DNA of 64,000 bases. Origin: Modestobacter caceresii. Its GTDB lineage: Bacteria; Actinomycetota; Actinomycetes; Mycobacteriales; Geodermatophilaceae. Positions 15,714-24,653 of the stretch are shown here, in pieces (position 1 is the stretch's first letter; each line of letters begins with the position of its first letter). Position numbers and translations under genes: made by a program. The notes under the pieces are model-generated. The model made no database searches and was not told the DNA's origin. It worked only from the letters and a program-made list of their open reading frames with translations. The stretch lies in assembly GCF_000761485.1 (NCBI RefSeq), contig NZ_JPMX01000075.1:99052-163051 (forward strand). The letters are read 5' to 3'.

Positions 15714-16385
15714 ATGACCGGCAGCACCACCCCCTCCGACCCGTCCGATCGCAGCACCTCGGTCGGCGACAAGACCACCAGCTTCCGCAACAACGACGTG
15801 GACCCCGGCACCGGCGCACGCGCCAGCCGGGGCACCGTCCACGACGCCGTCGACCGCCAGCACGACCGCTTCGGTGGCATCAAGTGGGGTGCCGCCTTCT
15901 TCGGCTGGCTGTCCGCCAACGGCCTGGCCGTCCTGCTCATCGCGGCGATCTCCGCCGCCGGGGTCGCCATCGGGCTGACCGAGGGCGTCCCCTCCGTCGA
16001 CGAGGCCGCGTCCAACGCCAGCGGCATCGGGATCGGCGGCGGCATCGCGCTGCTCGTCGTCCTCTTCCTGGCCTACCTGGCCGGTGGCTACGTCGCCGGC
16101 CGGATGGCCCGCTTCGACGGTGTGCGCCAGGGCATCGCGGTGTGGGTGGTCGGCCTGCTGGTCGTCCTCGCCCTGGCCATCGCCGGCGCGGTCCTCGGCT
16201 CGGAGTTCAACGTGCTCTCCGACCTGAACCTGCCGCGCATCCCGATCGACGAGGGCACCCTCACGACCGCCGGCATCATCGCCCTGGTCGCCGTCCTGCT
16301 GGTCACGCTGCTGGGCGCCGTGCTCGGCGGCAAGCTCGGTGAGCGCTACCACCGCAAGGTCGACCGGGCCGGCTTCGCCGCCTGA
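15714..16385 (+). CDS. Four-helix integral membrane protein
   Basis: This 223-residue protein has a polar Ser/Thr/Asp-rich N-terminal 55 residues and then four hydrophobic segments. They are about 60-85 (GLAVLLIAAISAAGVAIGLT), 108-130 (IALLVVLFLAYLAGGYVAG), 140-165 (VVGLLVVLALAIAGAVLG) and 185-210 (ALVAVLLVTLLGAVLGGKLG). The end is a basic tail, GERYHRKVDRAGFAA. Glycine-rich segments GGGIA and GGYVAG resemble small membrane proteins found beside stress genes. The function is unknown. It follows the DUF2382 gene, separated by two hairpins. Confidence 0.82.
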   Translation: MTGSTTPSDPSDRSTSVGDKTTSFRNNDVDPGTGARASRGTVHDAVDRQHDRFGGIKWGAAFFGWLSANGLAVLLIAAISAAGVAIGLTEGVPSVDEAASNASGIGIGGGIALLVVLFLAYLAGGYVAGRMARFDGVRQGIAVWVVGLLVVLALAIAGAVLGSEFNVLSDLNLPRIPIDEGTLTTAGIIALVAVLLVTLLGAVLGGKLGERYHRKVDRAGFAA

Positions 16386-16390
16386 CCGAC

Positions 16391-16414
16391 TGCGGACCAG
16401 CCCGCTGGTCCGCA
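16391..16414 (+). terminator. Short hairpin after the membrane protein gene
   Basis: Arms 16391-16401 and 16404-16414 (TGCGGACCAGC and its complement) form an 11-bp stem directly after the stop at 16385. It is the first of two adjacent hairpins. Confidence 0.55.
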
Positions 16415-16416
16415 CG

Positions 16417-16480
16417 CACAGCAGTCCCAGTACCGCCACCGTTGGCCCGGGGGAGGGCCAACGGTGGCGGTACTGCTGTG
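16417..16480. terminator. Very long hairpin (20 bp plus 6 bp stem)
   Basis: Arms 16429-16448 and 16455-16474 are perfectly complementary over 20 bp around a GGGGGA loop. CACAGC (16417-16422) and GCTGTG (16475-16480) add 6 bp beyond a one-sided 6-nt bulge. It is far longer than an ordinary terminator. It could be a strong terminator or a mobile palindromic intergenic unit. Confidence 0.7.
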
Positions 16481-16605
16481 TCCGGGGTCGGTCCAGCCGG
16501 GCCACGGGGCGCCTGCCGGGGTGGCTGGGGCTGGTGAGGTGACACCCCGGACACGGCCTGCGTGTTGCGCGCGTCGCAGCCGCCGGCGTCTCACATCGTG
16601 GCGCC

Positions 16606-16845
16606 ATGGCCTTCCCCTACCGCACGGCCCGGGCCGTGATGATGGTCGGCTCGCTGAACGACCCGGCCGGCCAGACGGCGCGGCTCATCGGACCGGCGCA
16701 CGCCACCCTCGGGCTCAGCGGGGCACGCGGCCGTACCGCTCTCTGCGGCGCCTACGTGGCCCGGGACGAAGCGGTGCCGTGGCCCCCGCAGGCCGAGCTC
16801 TACGACGCCCTCTGCGCCGACTGCGACACCCTCGCCCGGCTCTGA
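16606..16845 (+). CDS. Small hypothetical protein with Cys motif
   Basis: This 79-residue protein starts MAFPYRTARAVMMVGSLNDP and ends in ALCADCDTLARL. A lone Cys in ALCGAYVARDEAVPWPP followed by CADC gives three cysteines that might bind a metal. The VARDEAVPWPP phrase is reminiscent of short actinobacterial hypothetical proteins. No strong ribosome site is visible, so expression is uncertain. The function is unknown. Confidence 0.5.
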   Translation: MAFPYRTARAVMMVGSLNDPAGQTARLIGPAHATLGLSGARGRTALCGAYVARDEAVPWPPQAELYDALCADCDTLARL

Positions 16846-16914
16846 CCGAGCGGGCCGCGGCGCCACCACCGCCGGCGAGCTGATCGGCGCACCGAGACCT
16901 CACCGGACATCGGC

Positions 16915-16981
16915 TGTCACACCCGTCCCACGAGCGGCTCGCCTGAGCGGAACGGTCCGTCCGACCAGGTACACAGACTCC
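16915..16981 (+). promoter_or_regulatory. Leader segment shared with the second giant gene
   Basis: TGTCACACCC at 16915-16924 and AGGTACACAGACTCC ending just before the ATG at 16982 also occur, in near-identical form and order, before the paralogue at 57205. AGG at 16967-16969 ends 12 nt before the start codon, a long spacing for a ribosome site. The segment probably holds the promoter and start region of the giant gene. Confidence 0.5.
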
Positions 16982-19900
16982 ATGCGCAACGCGGCCGACC
17001 TCCAGGTGAGCTCCGAGGGCCCGGCGGCGGCGTCCTCGCCGTCGGTCTCGGTCGAGCTCAGGGTCAGCCCGGTGGTCAGCTACGCGCTCGCCGCCCTCGC
17101 CGTGCCGGTCGTCTCCCGGCTCACCCTCGCCGGCAGCACGTCGACCGTCCGCGGGGCGGCGCTCCGGCTGTCCGTGCAGGACGCCCAGGGCGAGCTCGCC
17201 CCCGCCGTCGAGCGGCTGGTCGACCTCGAGGCCGGCCGCACCACGGTGATCGACGACGTCGGCCTCACCCTGGACCCCGCCACCCTCCGGCAGGGCGGGG
17301 AGCGCCGTCCGGGCTGGGTGCAGGTGGAGCTGGCGGCCGCAGGCCAGGTGCTGGCCGAGCATCGGGTGCCGGTGACGGTGCTGGCCGCCGCCCAGTGGCT
17401 GGCCACACCCCTGCCGCTGGCCCTGGAGGTGCTCGCCGCCCACGTGCAGCCGCAGCACCCGGCGATCACCGCGCTGGTCGCCGACGCCGCCACCCTCCTC
17501 CAGGAGGGCACCGACAGCAGCAGCATGACCGGCTACGCCGACGGGCCCGAACGGGTCGACGAGGTGGTCGAGGCGATCACCTGGGCGGTGCGCCGCCGCG
17601 AGGTCCGGCACGGTCAGCCGCCGGCCGACTGGACCGGGTCCGGGCAGCACGTCCGCGACCCCGGTGAGGTCCTCGACGGTCGGGCCGGCACCTGCCTGGA
17701 CACCGTCCTCACCCTCGCCGCCGCCCTGGAGCACGTCGGCCTCCGCCCGCTGCTGTGGGTGGTCGAGGGGCACGCCTTCCTGGGCTACTGGCGGGAGGAG
17801 CGCAGCGCCGAGACGGCTGCGACCACCGATGTGGCAGCACTGGTGGACCTCGTCGACCAGCGCGTGATCGGCCTGGTCGAGACCACCCTGCTCACCGACC
17901 GCGGCAACACCACGCCCGACCTGCACGGCCCGGCCTACACCGCCTGGTTGTCCGGTGACCTCTCCCGGGTCCTCGGTGTCACCGACGTCCACCGCGCCCG
18001 CCTCGACGGCGTCCGCCCGCTGCCCGTCCACACCCGCTCGGCGGACGGCTCGGTCCAGGTGGTCGAGCCGCACCCGACCGCGGGCCAGGCCCCGACCCTC
18101 CCCGACGACCCGGCCCTCCCCGACGACCCGACGGCGCCCGGGGCCGACCACCGCCCGCCTCCCCCGGCCCGGGTCCAGCAGTGGCAGGACGACCTGCTCG
18201 ACCTCAGCCCGCGCAACCGGCTGATCGACTCCACCGAGGGCTCCGGGCTGCCGCTCACCGTGCCGCAGGACGCGCTGGCGACGCTGGCGGAACTGGTCAG
18301 CGGCGGGGCCACGCTGACCCTCCTGCCCAGTGACCGGGTCGCCGGCGTGCAGGCCGACCCCGGGGTGCGGACCGCCGGCGACCTGCCATCCCAGCAGCTG
18401 CTGCAGCAGCTCACCGAGCGTCGCTCGGTGCACGTCGACGTCCTGCACGCCGACTACCCGTCCCGGCTGCGCGGCCTCGCCCACCGGGTGCGCACGGTGG
18501 GTGAGCAGACCGGCGCCAACGGCCTGTACCTCGCCCTGGGCAGCCTGGTCTGGGAGCTCGACGGCCGCCCGCTGCGGTCACCGCTGGTGCTCGTCCCCGT
18601 CCTGCTCACCCCACCCGCCCACGGCGGCGGGTACCGGCTGACGGTCGACGAGGCCGGGAACAGCCTGCCGAACGGCTGCCTGCTGGAGCAGCTCCGCCGG
18701 GTGCACGGGCTCACCGTGCCCGGGCTGAGCGCCCTGGCCGACGACGGCGCCGACATCGACCCGGCCACGGCGGTGGAGGCGCTGCGTGCGGCGCTGGCCG
18801 CCGCCTCGCTCCCCCACCGGATCGAGGCGACCGCGGACCTGGCCGTCCTGCCGGTCGCGGCGTACCGGCTGTGGCGTGACCTCGACGAGCACTGGGCCGA
18901 GTTCGTGTCCAACCCGCTGGTCGCCCACCTGGTGCACGCCCCGACCGAGGCCTTCGTCGACCCGGCGCCCGCCCCCGCCGACCCGGTCGACCTGGACGAG
19001 CTCGCCGCGCAGTGCCCGGCGCCCGCGGACGCCGCCCAGCTGCACGCGATCGCCGAGGCCACCGCCGGGCGGACGTTCGTGCTCGAGGGCGCGCCCGGCA
19101 CCGGCAAGTCCCAGACCATCACCAACCTGCTCACCCGGGCCGTCGCCGAGGGCAAGCGGGTCCTGTTCGTCGCCGGGAAGCGCGCCGCGCTGGACGTCGT
19201 CGCCCGCCGTCTCGACGCGGTCGGCATGGGCCCGTTCGCCCTCGACCTGCACGACAAGGGCAGCCGACCGGCCGTCGTCCGGGCCCAGATCCGTGCCGCG
19301 CTGGAGCACACGGTCGACGTCGACGCCCAGGGCCTGGCGGCCGACGCCGAGGAGCTGCGGTCGGCCCGGCGCAGCCTGCAGCACTACGCGGAACGGCTGC
19401 ACGCGGACAACCCTGCGGGCCTGTCGCTCTACTCCGCCCGCACCGCCGTGCTGGCCGCGGCCGCCGACGTCGACCCGCTGCCGGTGACCGCCCGCTTCGC
19501 CGCTCGGGCCACCGCCGAGGTGGTCACCGAGGTGCACCGCGCGCTGGCGCTGCTGCCGGACATCGCCGGCCTGGCCCGCCCGTCGGCCGGGCACGCGTGG
19601 GCCTTCATCGACACCATCGAACTCGACATCACCGAGGTGCAGCAGGCCGCGGTCGCCGTCGACGCCGCCATCCGGGAGCTGCCGGGCGAGGGTGGGCTGG
19701 CCGCGGTCCTGCGGGCCGTCCGCACCCCGGAGGACCTGGACGCCCTGGTGCACCTGCTCGGCGGCCCCCGGATCGGGCTGGCCGTGCTCGACGAGGTGCG
19801 CTCCCCACGCTGGACGGCGGCCACCGACGACCTGCTCGGCGAGATCGCCGCGCTGGCCGCCGCGCCGCACCCCGGTCTGGAGGCGCTCACCCCGGCCGCC

Positions 19901-22900
19901 CTCGACCTGCCGCTGGCCGACCTGTTCGTCCAGGCCCAGGAGGCCGCCGCGGCGAGCTGGGTGGCGCGGCGCGGCAAGCTGGCCGCCGTCCGGGACCAGC
20001 TCACCCCGGCGCTGCGTCCGGGCGCCTCGATCAAGCCCGGCGACGTCCCCGAGCTGACCGCCGAGCTGCGGCGGGTGCAGACCGCCGTCCGGGCCCTGGC
20101 CTCGCGCGCCGCCGGCATCCCGGGGCTGCAGGTGCCGCCCGGGTGGAACCCCTTCACCGAACCGGGCCGGTCGGTCTTCGACGCCGAGGTGCGCTGGCTG
20201 CGCCGCGCCGCCGCCACGGTCGACGGCAGCGCCGGGTTCCCCGCTGCCGTACGCAGGTTCCTCACCGCCGGCCCGGTGACCGACGCCTTCGGGGCCCGCA
20301 CCGTGGCCCGGCTACGCGACGCGCTCCGCCAGCTGCTGACGGTCTGCGCCAGCAGCTCGGCGCAGCTGGGCGCGTGGAGCGGCGAGGACGGGCTGGTGCT
20401 GCGCTGGACGATGACCCGGCCGGAGCGCGGCGTCGAGTACGTGCACCCGATGTCCCTGCGCCGGTGGGTCAGCCTGCTGGACACCCTCGAACCGCTGCGG
20501 CTGGCTGGGCTCACCGAGGCGCGGCTGCAGCTGCTGCACGGCGCGGTGCCCGCCGACGACGCGGTGCGTGCCTTCGACCGGGGGCTGGCCGAGGCCTCGG
20601 TCCTCGAGCGGCAGCAGGCCACCGGGCTGGACACGTTCGACGCCGGGCTGCACGAGCGCACCCTCGCCCGTTTCGGCGCAGCGTCCCGCGCTGTGCGGTC
20701 CCACCTGGTCGACGCCGTGCCGGCCGCGGTGCTGGCCGCCCGGCCGTTCGACGCCGCCAGCAGCGATCAGGTCAGTGCCCTGCTGCGCGAGCTGGCCGAG
20801 CAGCGGTTGGGGGTGCGCGGCCTGCTCGCCACCCACGGTGACCTGATCACCGCCGTCCTGCCCTGCGTGCTGGCCACGCCGGAGTCGGTGGCCCGGTTCC
20901 TCCCCGCGGTCGCCGACCAGTTCGACCTGGTCGTGTTCGACGAGGCCTCGCAGCTCCGGGTGGCCGACGCCGTCGGCGCCCTGGGCCGGGCCCGGTCCGC
21001 GGTGGTGGTCGGGGACAGTGCGCAGCTGCCCCCGCTGACCGCCGGCCTCGACGACGACGCCGACACCGACGCGATCCCCACCGAGGCGAGCATCCTCACC
21101 GAGTGCGTGCAGGCACGGGTGCCCCAGCAGCGGCTGACCTGGCACTACCGCAGCCAGGACGAGTCGCTGATCGCCTTCAGCAACGCCCGGTACTACGGCG
21201 GCCGGCTCTCCTCCTTCCCGGCGCCGGCGCACGGGCCGGCCGCTGCTGCCCCGGACGGCCACGGGGTCTCCCTGGTTCAGGTCGAGGGCACCTTCGTGCG
21301 CTCCGGCCCCGGCCTGCGCACCAACCCGGTGGAGGCCCGCGCGGTCGTCGCCGAGGTCGTGCGCCGGTTCTCCTCGGCCGCCCCGGCGGTGCCGTCGATC
21401 GGGGTGGTCGCCTCGACCGCGCCACAGCGGACGCTGATCGAGGAGCTGCTGCGCGACTCCGGTGACCAGCGGGTGGTCGACGCGCTGGACCGCAGCGACG
21501 GCGAGGGGCTCTTCGTCAAGGACCTGGACAACGTGCAGGGTGACGAGCGGGACGTCGTCTTCCTCTCCACCGTCTTCAGCGCCGACGCGCGCGGCCGGCT
21601 GCCCCTGGACCTCGGGCTGCTGAGCCGCAGCGGCGGGGAGCGGCGGCTGAACGTGGCCGTCACCCGCGCCCGCCGGCAGGTCGTCGTCGTCAGCTCCTTC
21701 GCCCCCGAGCAGCTGGACGCCGACCAGACCACGTCGACGGGGGTCGAGCACCTGCGCGCCTACCTCGACCTCGCCGCCCGCGGCACCGATGCACTCCCCC
21801 GCACCGGGACGTCGCTCGACCGGCACCGCGACGACGTGGCCGCCGCGCTGCGCGCCCGGGGACTGGTGGTGCGCACCGACGTCGGCCTGTCGGGCTTCCG
21901 CCTCGACCTGACCGTCGCCCGCGAGTCGGCGCCGGACGCCCCGGTGCTGGCCGTGCTGCTCGACGGCCCGGCCTGGGCGGGGCGCCAGACGGTCGGGGAC
22001 CGCGACGGCCTCCCGGTCGAGGTGCTCCGGGAGCTGCGCTGGCCGGCGGTGGAGCGGGTGTGGCTGCCGAGCTGGCTGGCCGACCGCGAGGCCGTGCTGA
22101 CCGCGCTCGAGGCGGTGGTGGAGGCGGCGTCCCCCGCCCCGGCAGCCGTCGAGCCCCAGGTCCGGGTCGAGGTCGAGGAGCCGCCCTACGACGGCCCGCT
22201 GGCCGACGTCATCCCGCTCCGCCCGCTCGCGGCCCGGGTCACGCCGGCCCCCGAGCCCGACCCCGACCCCGTCGTGGTCGAGCCCGTCGTGGCCGAGACG
22301 GACCCCGAGCCGGTCGCCGTCGCCGAGCCGGCCGCCGTCCCGGAGCCGGTCGCCCCGCAGCCAGCGGCGACGCCCGCACCGGCCCCGCCGAAGCGCGCCG
22401 CCGGGACGTCGCCGAAGGCGCCCGCCAAGGCTGCCCGCAGCCGTGCGCCGCTGGACGAGGAACAGCCGTTCATCGCCTGGGCGCCGAAGCCCGCCGGGGA
22501 GAAGAAGCAGCTGGACCAGCTGAGCGACCCCGCCGTCGCCCGGCTGGTCCGCCGGGTGCTCACCGCCGGCCTCAAGGCGGAGGGGCCGGTGCACCGCGAC
22601 CGGCTGGCCCGGCTCACCGCCGCGGCGTTCGGACTGTCCCGGGTGACCGAGGCCCGGCGGGACGCCCTGCTGGCGCTGCTGCCGGCCAGCGCCGTCGACG
22701 GCGACTTCCTGTGGCCCGCCTCGATCGACCGGGCGCCATGGCGCTGGTTCCGCCGTCAGGCCAGCAGCACCGCACGCCCGCTGGAGCACGTGGCGCCGCA
22801 GGAGATCGCCAACGCGATGGTGGCGCTGTGCCGGGCCGGCACCGGCCTGTCCCGCGACCAGCTGCAGCTCCGGACGCTCGAGGTCTTCGGCCACCGCCGG

Positions 22901-22999
22901 CGCACCGCGGCCCTGCTGCCGCTGCTGGACGCCGCCCTGGCCGACGCCGTGGCCGCCGGGCGGCTCACCGAGCAGCCGTCCGGTCTGCTCAGCGTCTGA
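16982..22999 (+). CDS. Giant transglutaminase-like / DUF4011 helicase / nuclease / DUF3320 protein
   Basis: This 2005-residue protein has five regions. Residues 1-170 are beta-rich. A transglutaminase-like domain follows with C238 (AGTCLDTVLTLAA) and H264 (EGHAFLGYW). A DUF4011 signature WQDDLLDLSPRNRLID lies near 400. An SF1 helicase has Walker A K709 (GAPGTGKS), Walker B D1320-E1321 (FDEASQ), GDSAQLPP, WHYRSQDESL, Q1519 (VQGDERDVV) and TRARRQ near 1562. A Vsr/DUF559-like nuclease has D1642 (FRLDLTV) and D1661 (LLDGPAW). A Pro/Glu/Val-rich linker leads to a DUF3320-like tail (about 1825-2005). Proteins of this architecture have been linked to phage defence, but I cannot confirm activity. A diverged paralogue lies at 57205. 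The gene's end overlaps a convergent gene by 11 bp. Confidence 0.88.
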   Translation: MRNAADLQVSSEGPAAASSPSVSVELRVSPVVSYALAALAVPVVSRLTLAGSTSTVRGAALRLSVQDAQGELAPAVERLVDLEAGRTTVIDDVGLTLDPATLRQGGERRPGWVQVELAAAGQVLAEHRVPVTVLAAAQWLATPLPLALEVLAAHVQPQHPAITALVADAATLLQEGTDSSSMTGYADGPERVDEVVEAITWAVRRREVRHGQPPADWTGSGQHVRDPGEVLDGRAGTCLDTVLTLAAALEHVGLRPLLWVVEGHAFLGYWREERSAETAATTDVAALVDLVDQRVIGLVETTLLTDRGNTTPDLHGPAYTAWLSGDLSRVLGVTDVHRARLDGVRPLPVHTRSADGSVQVVEPHPTAGQAPTLPDDPALPDDPTAPGADHRPPPPARVQQWQDDLLDLSPRNRLIDSTEGSGLPLTVPQDALATLAELVSGGATLTLLPSDRVAGVQADPGVRTAGDLPSQQLLQQLTERRSVHVDVLHADYPSRLRGLAHRVRTVGEQTGANGLYLALGSLVWELDGRPLRSPLVLVPVLLTPPAHGGGYRLTVDEAGNSLPNGCLLEQLRRVHGLTVPGLSALADDGADIDPATAVEALRAALAAASLPHRIEATADLAVLPVAAYRLWRDLDEHWAEFVSNPLVAHLVHAPTEAFVDPAPAPADPVDLDELAAQCPAPADAAQLHAIAEATAGRTFVLEGAPGTGKSQTITNLLTRAVAEGKRVLFVAGKRAALDVVARRLDAVGMGPFALDLHDKGSRPAVVRAQIRAALEHTVDVDAQGLAADAEELRSARRSLQHYAERLHADNPAGLSLYSARTAVLAAAADVDPLPVTARFAARATAEVVTEVHRALALLPDIAGLARPSAGHAWAFIDTIELDITEVQQAAVAVDAAIRELPGEGGLAAVLRAVRTPEDLDALVHLLGGPRIGLAVLDEVRSPRWTAATDDLLGEIAALAAAPHPGLEALTPAALDLPLADLFVQAQEAAAASWVARRGKLAAVRDQLTPALRPGASIKPGDVPELTAELRRVQTAVRALASRAAGIPGLQVPPGWNPFTEPGRSVFDAEVRWLRRAAATVDGSAGFPAAVRRFLTAGPVTDAFGARTVARLRDALRQLLTVCASSSAQLGAWSGEDGLVLRWTMTRPERGVEYVHPMSLRRWVSLLDTLEPLRLAGLTEARLQLLHGAVPADDAVRAFDRGLAEASVLERQQATGLDTFDAGLHERTLARFGAASRAVRSHLVDAVPAAVLAARPFDAASSDQVSALLRELAEQRLGVRGLLATHGDLITAVLPCVLATPESVARFLPAVADQFDLVVFDEASQLRVADAVGALGRARSAVVVGDSAQLPPLTAGLDDDADTDAIPTEASILTECVQARVPQQRLTWHYRSQDESLIAFSNARYYGGRLSSFPAPAHGPAAAAPDGHGVSLVQVEGTFVRSGPGLRTNPVEARAVVAEVVRRFSSAAPAVPSIGVVASTAPQRTLIEELLRDSGDQRVVDALDRSDGEGLFVKDLDNVQGDERDVVFLSTVFSADARGRLPLDLGLLSRSGGERRLNVAVTRARRQVVVVSSFAPEQLDADQTTSTGVEHLRAYLDLAARGTDALPRTGTSLDRHRDDVAAALRARGLVVRTDVGLSGFRLDLTVARESAPDAPVLAVLLDGPAWAGRQTVGDRDGLPVEVLRELRWPAVERVWLPSWLADREAVLTALEAVVEAASPAPAAVEPQVRVEVEEPPYDGPLADVIPLRPLAARVTPAPEPDPDPVVVEPVVAETDPEPVAVAEPAAVPEPVAPQPAATPAPAPPKRAAGTSPKAPAKAARSRAPLDEEQPFIAWAPKPAGEKKQLDQLSDPAVARLVRRVLTAGLKAEGPVHRDRLARLTAAAFGLSRVTEARRDALLALLPASAVDGDFLWPASIDRAPWRWFRRQASSTARPLEHVAPQEIANAMVALCRAGTGLSRDQLQLRTLEVFGHRRRTAALLPLLDAALADAVAAGRLTEQPSGLLSV

Positions 23000-23591
23000 C
23001 CCCGTCCAGCGGGTTGGCCCGCACCCGGTCGGCGAAGCCCTCGGCGACGAACTGCCCGGCCAGGGACGAGGGCTTGCGGCGGGCCTGCTCGGTGAAGCAA
23101 CCGAGGAACTCCTCGGCCAGCCCCAACCGGGGGTGGGCGTCCAGCACCTCGGCCCGGAAGGCCGCCGGCCAGTCGTCGGGACGGCGGCCGGAGACGTCCA
23201 GCCCGGTGGCCAGCTCGAGCAGGTGGCCCTCCGGGTCGGTCGCGACGTCCACCTCCGGTGCCATGTGGGCGACGATGACCTCGACGGTGCGGCGACGGCG
23301 GCCGGCGTCCCACCCGGCGCCCGCGCCGAAGACCCAGGCGACCGCGCCGCCGGCCTCCTCGAACGGCACGGTGGCGCTGTCGAAGGCCGGCGCCAGCCCG
23401 ATGTCGTGCAGCATCGCCGCCACGTAGAGCAGTTCGGCGTCGAAGGCGATCCCACGCTCCCGGCCGTACTCGGCGGCCCAGAGATGGGCGCGCCGGCAGT
23501 GGTTCAGCAGCGCGGGTGAGTGGAAGGCCTGGGCCACCTCGAACGCGGAGGCGGCAGCGGCGGTGTCGGGGACGAGGTCGTCGAGGGGCAC
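22989..23591 (-). CDS. HD-domain phosphohydrolase-like protein
   Basis: This 200-residue protein has the HD-domain metal motif. LLNHCRRAHLWA supplies the first His, and AAMLHDIGLAP the His-Asp pair, followed by VEVIVAHMAPEVDVATDPEG with a further His. The layout resembles the cyanamide-hydratase-like HD family. Its substrate is unknown. It may be a nucleotide phosphohydrolase, as are some HD enzymes in defence loci. The start is a GTG at 23591. Its last four codons overlap the last codons of the giant helicase gene on the opposite strand. Confidence 0.83.
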   Translation of the reverse strand: MPLDDLVPDTAAAASAFEVAQAFHSPALLNHCRRAHLWAAEYGRERGIAFDAELLYVAAMLHDIGLAPAFDSATVPFEEAGGAVAWVFGAGAGWDAGRRRRTVEVIVAHMAPEVDVATDPEGHLLELATGLDVSGRRPDDWPAAFRAEVLDAHPRLGLAEEFLGCFTEQARRKPSSLAGQFVAEGFADRVRANPLDGVRR

Positions 23592-23686
23592 GGACGGCAG
23601 TCTGGCCGCCGACCGTGCCCTCCGTCCCGGGTCCGGCCCGACGTGGCAGGAACCCCGCGCTCGGCGGCGGGATCAGCCCCGTCGGG

Positions 23687-24571
23687 TCAGCCGGCCGGCG
23701 TCCAGCCGGTGCTCTGCAGCCACCCGGGCAGGTCGTGCAGGTCGGGCACGAGCGCCCGGCTGGCGGCCAGGTCACCCTGGTAGGCGGGGAGCTCGGCGAA
23801 CCAGCGGAACATCCGGGTCATGTCCTCGTCCCCGCCGAGCACCGCCAGCGGCAGCGCCTCGTAGCGGCCGGGCAGTCCCGCTGCGGCTCCGAACGCGGCG
23901 GCGATCTGCGCACCGGTCCGCTCGTCGCCGACGAGCTCGACCGAGCCGCCGGGCACCTGGCCAGGCTCCCGCAGCAGCGCTGCGGCGGCGACGCCGATGT
24001 CCTGGACGGCGACCATCTGCAGCGGCACGTCGGCCGGGAGCGGCAACCGCACCACGACCACGCCGTCCTCCACCGTCGGTCCCTGGGCGGTCAGGTTGTC
24101 CAGGAAGAAGACCGGCCGCAGGAAGGTGGCGGGCACCCCCAGCGCCGCGATGTGCTCCTCGACCCGGCGCTTGCTCTCGAAGTGCGGCACGCCGGTCTCC
24201 CGCTCCGCGCCGCCGACCGAGCTGTACACCAGGTGCCCGACACCCGACTCGGCTGCGGCATCGGCGAGCGCCCGGCCGTCCTGCACCTCCCCGTCGACGC
24301 CGCGCTCGTCGGCGAAGGTGGTCATCGCGAACACCCGGTCGGCTCCGCGGAATGCGGTGCGCAGCGACTCCGGGTCGCGGAGGTCGGCGTGCACTAGGTC
24401 CGCGCCGCGTGCGGCCAGCGCCTGGGCCGTGGCCTTGCCGGGATCGCGCACCAGCGCGCGGACCCGCACGCCGGCGGCGAGCAACGCCCGCGCGGTCGCC
24501 CCGCCCTGCTGTCCGGTCGCGCCGACGACGGCGACGAGCGGGCTGTCGTTGCTGGGGATGCTGCTGTCCAT
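23687..24571 (-). CDS. NmrA-like NAD(P)-binding protein
   Basis: This 294-residue protein of the atypical SDR/NmrA family has a dinucleotide motif VVGATGQQGGATA at about residues 14-26, then VRALVRDPGKATAQAL, LVYSSVGGAE and HFESKRRVEEHI. These proteins sense or use NAD(P) and often act as redox sensors or quinone/isoflavone reductases. The ATG at 24571 has a GAGGGAG site upstream. It diverges from a MarR gene. This is the classic arrangement in which MarR represses a detoxifying reductase. Confidence 0.88.
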   Translation of the reverse strand: MDSSIPSNDSPLVAVVGATGQQGGATARALLAAGVRVRALVRDPGKATAQALAARGADLVHADLRDPESLRTAFRGADRVFAMTTFADERGVDGEVQDGRALADAAAESGVGHLVYSSVGGAERETGVPHFESKRRVEEHIAALGVPATFLRPVFFLDNLTAQGPTVEDGVVVVRLPLPADVPLQMVAVQDIGVAAAALLREPGQVPGGSVELVGDERTGAQIAAAFGAAAGLPGRYEALPLAVLGGDEDMTRMFRWFAELPAYQGDLAASRALVPDLHDLPGWLQSTGWTPAG

Positions 24572-24613
24572 GCTGTACTCCCTCGGACCAGGGACCGCCT
24601 CGCGCGGCTCCTG

Positions 24614-24637
24614 TAGCCGACTAACCAATAGCCGGCT
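24614..24637. promoter_or_regulatory. Direct repeats in the NmrA/MarR divergent gap
   Basis: TAGCCG occurs at 24614-24619 and 24629-24634, 15 bp apart, extending to TAGCCGACT and TAGCCGGCT. The second copy includes the 8-bp palindrome AGCCGGCT. Located between the divergent starts, they are candidate MarR operator sequences. Confidence 0.4.
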
Positions 24638-24653
24638 GTCTTTCATTCCGGGG

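Noticed and set aside
16982..22999. Reading the giant protein as UvrD/RecB repair enzyme
   Set aside because: The helicase is of the UPF1/DNA2-like SF1 type with DEAS box and DUF4011 signature, and no RecB or UvrD accessory domains are present.
20312..23455. Open frame of about 1000 codons on the minus strand across the first giant gene
   Set aside because: The same GC-driven antisense effect. No motif is visible and it covers two well-supported genes.
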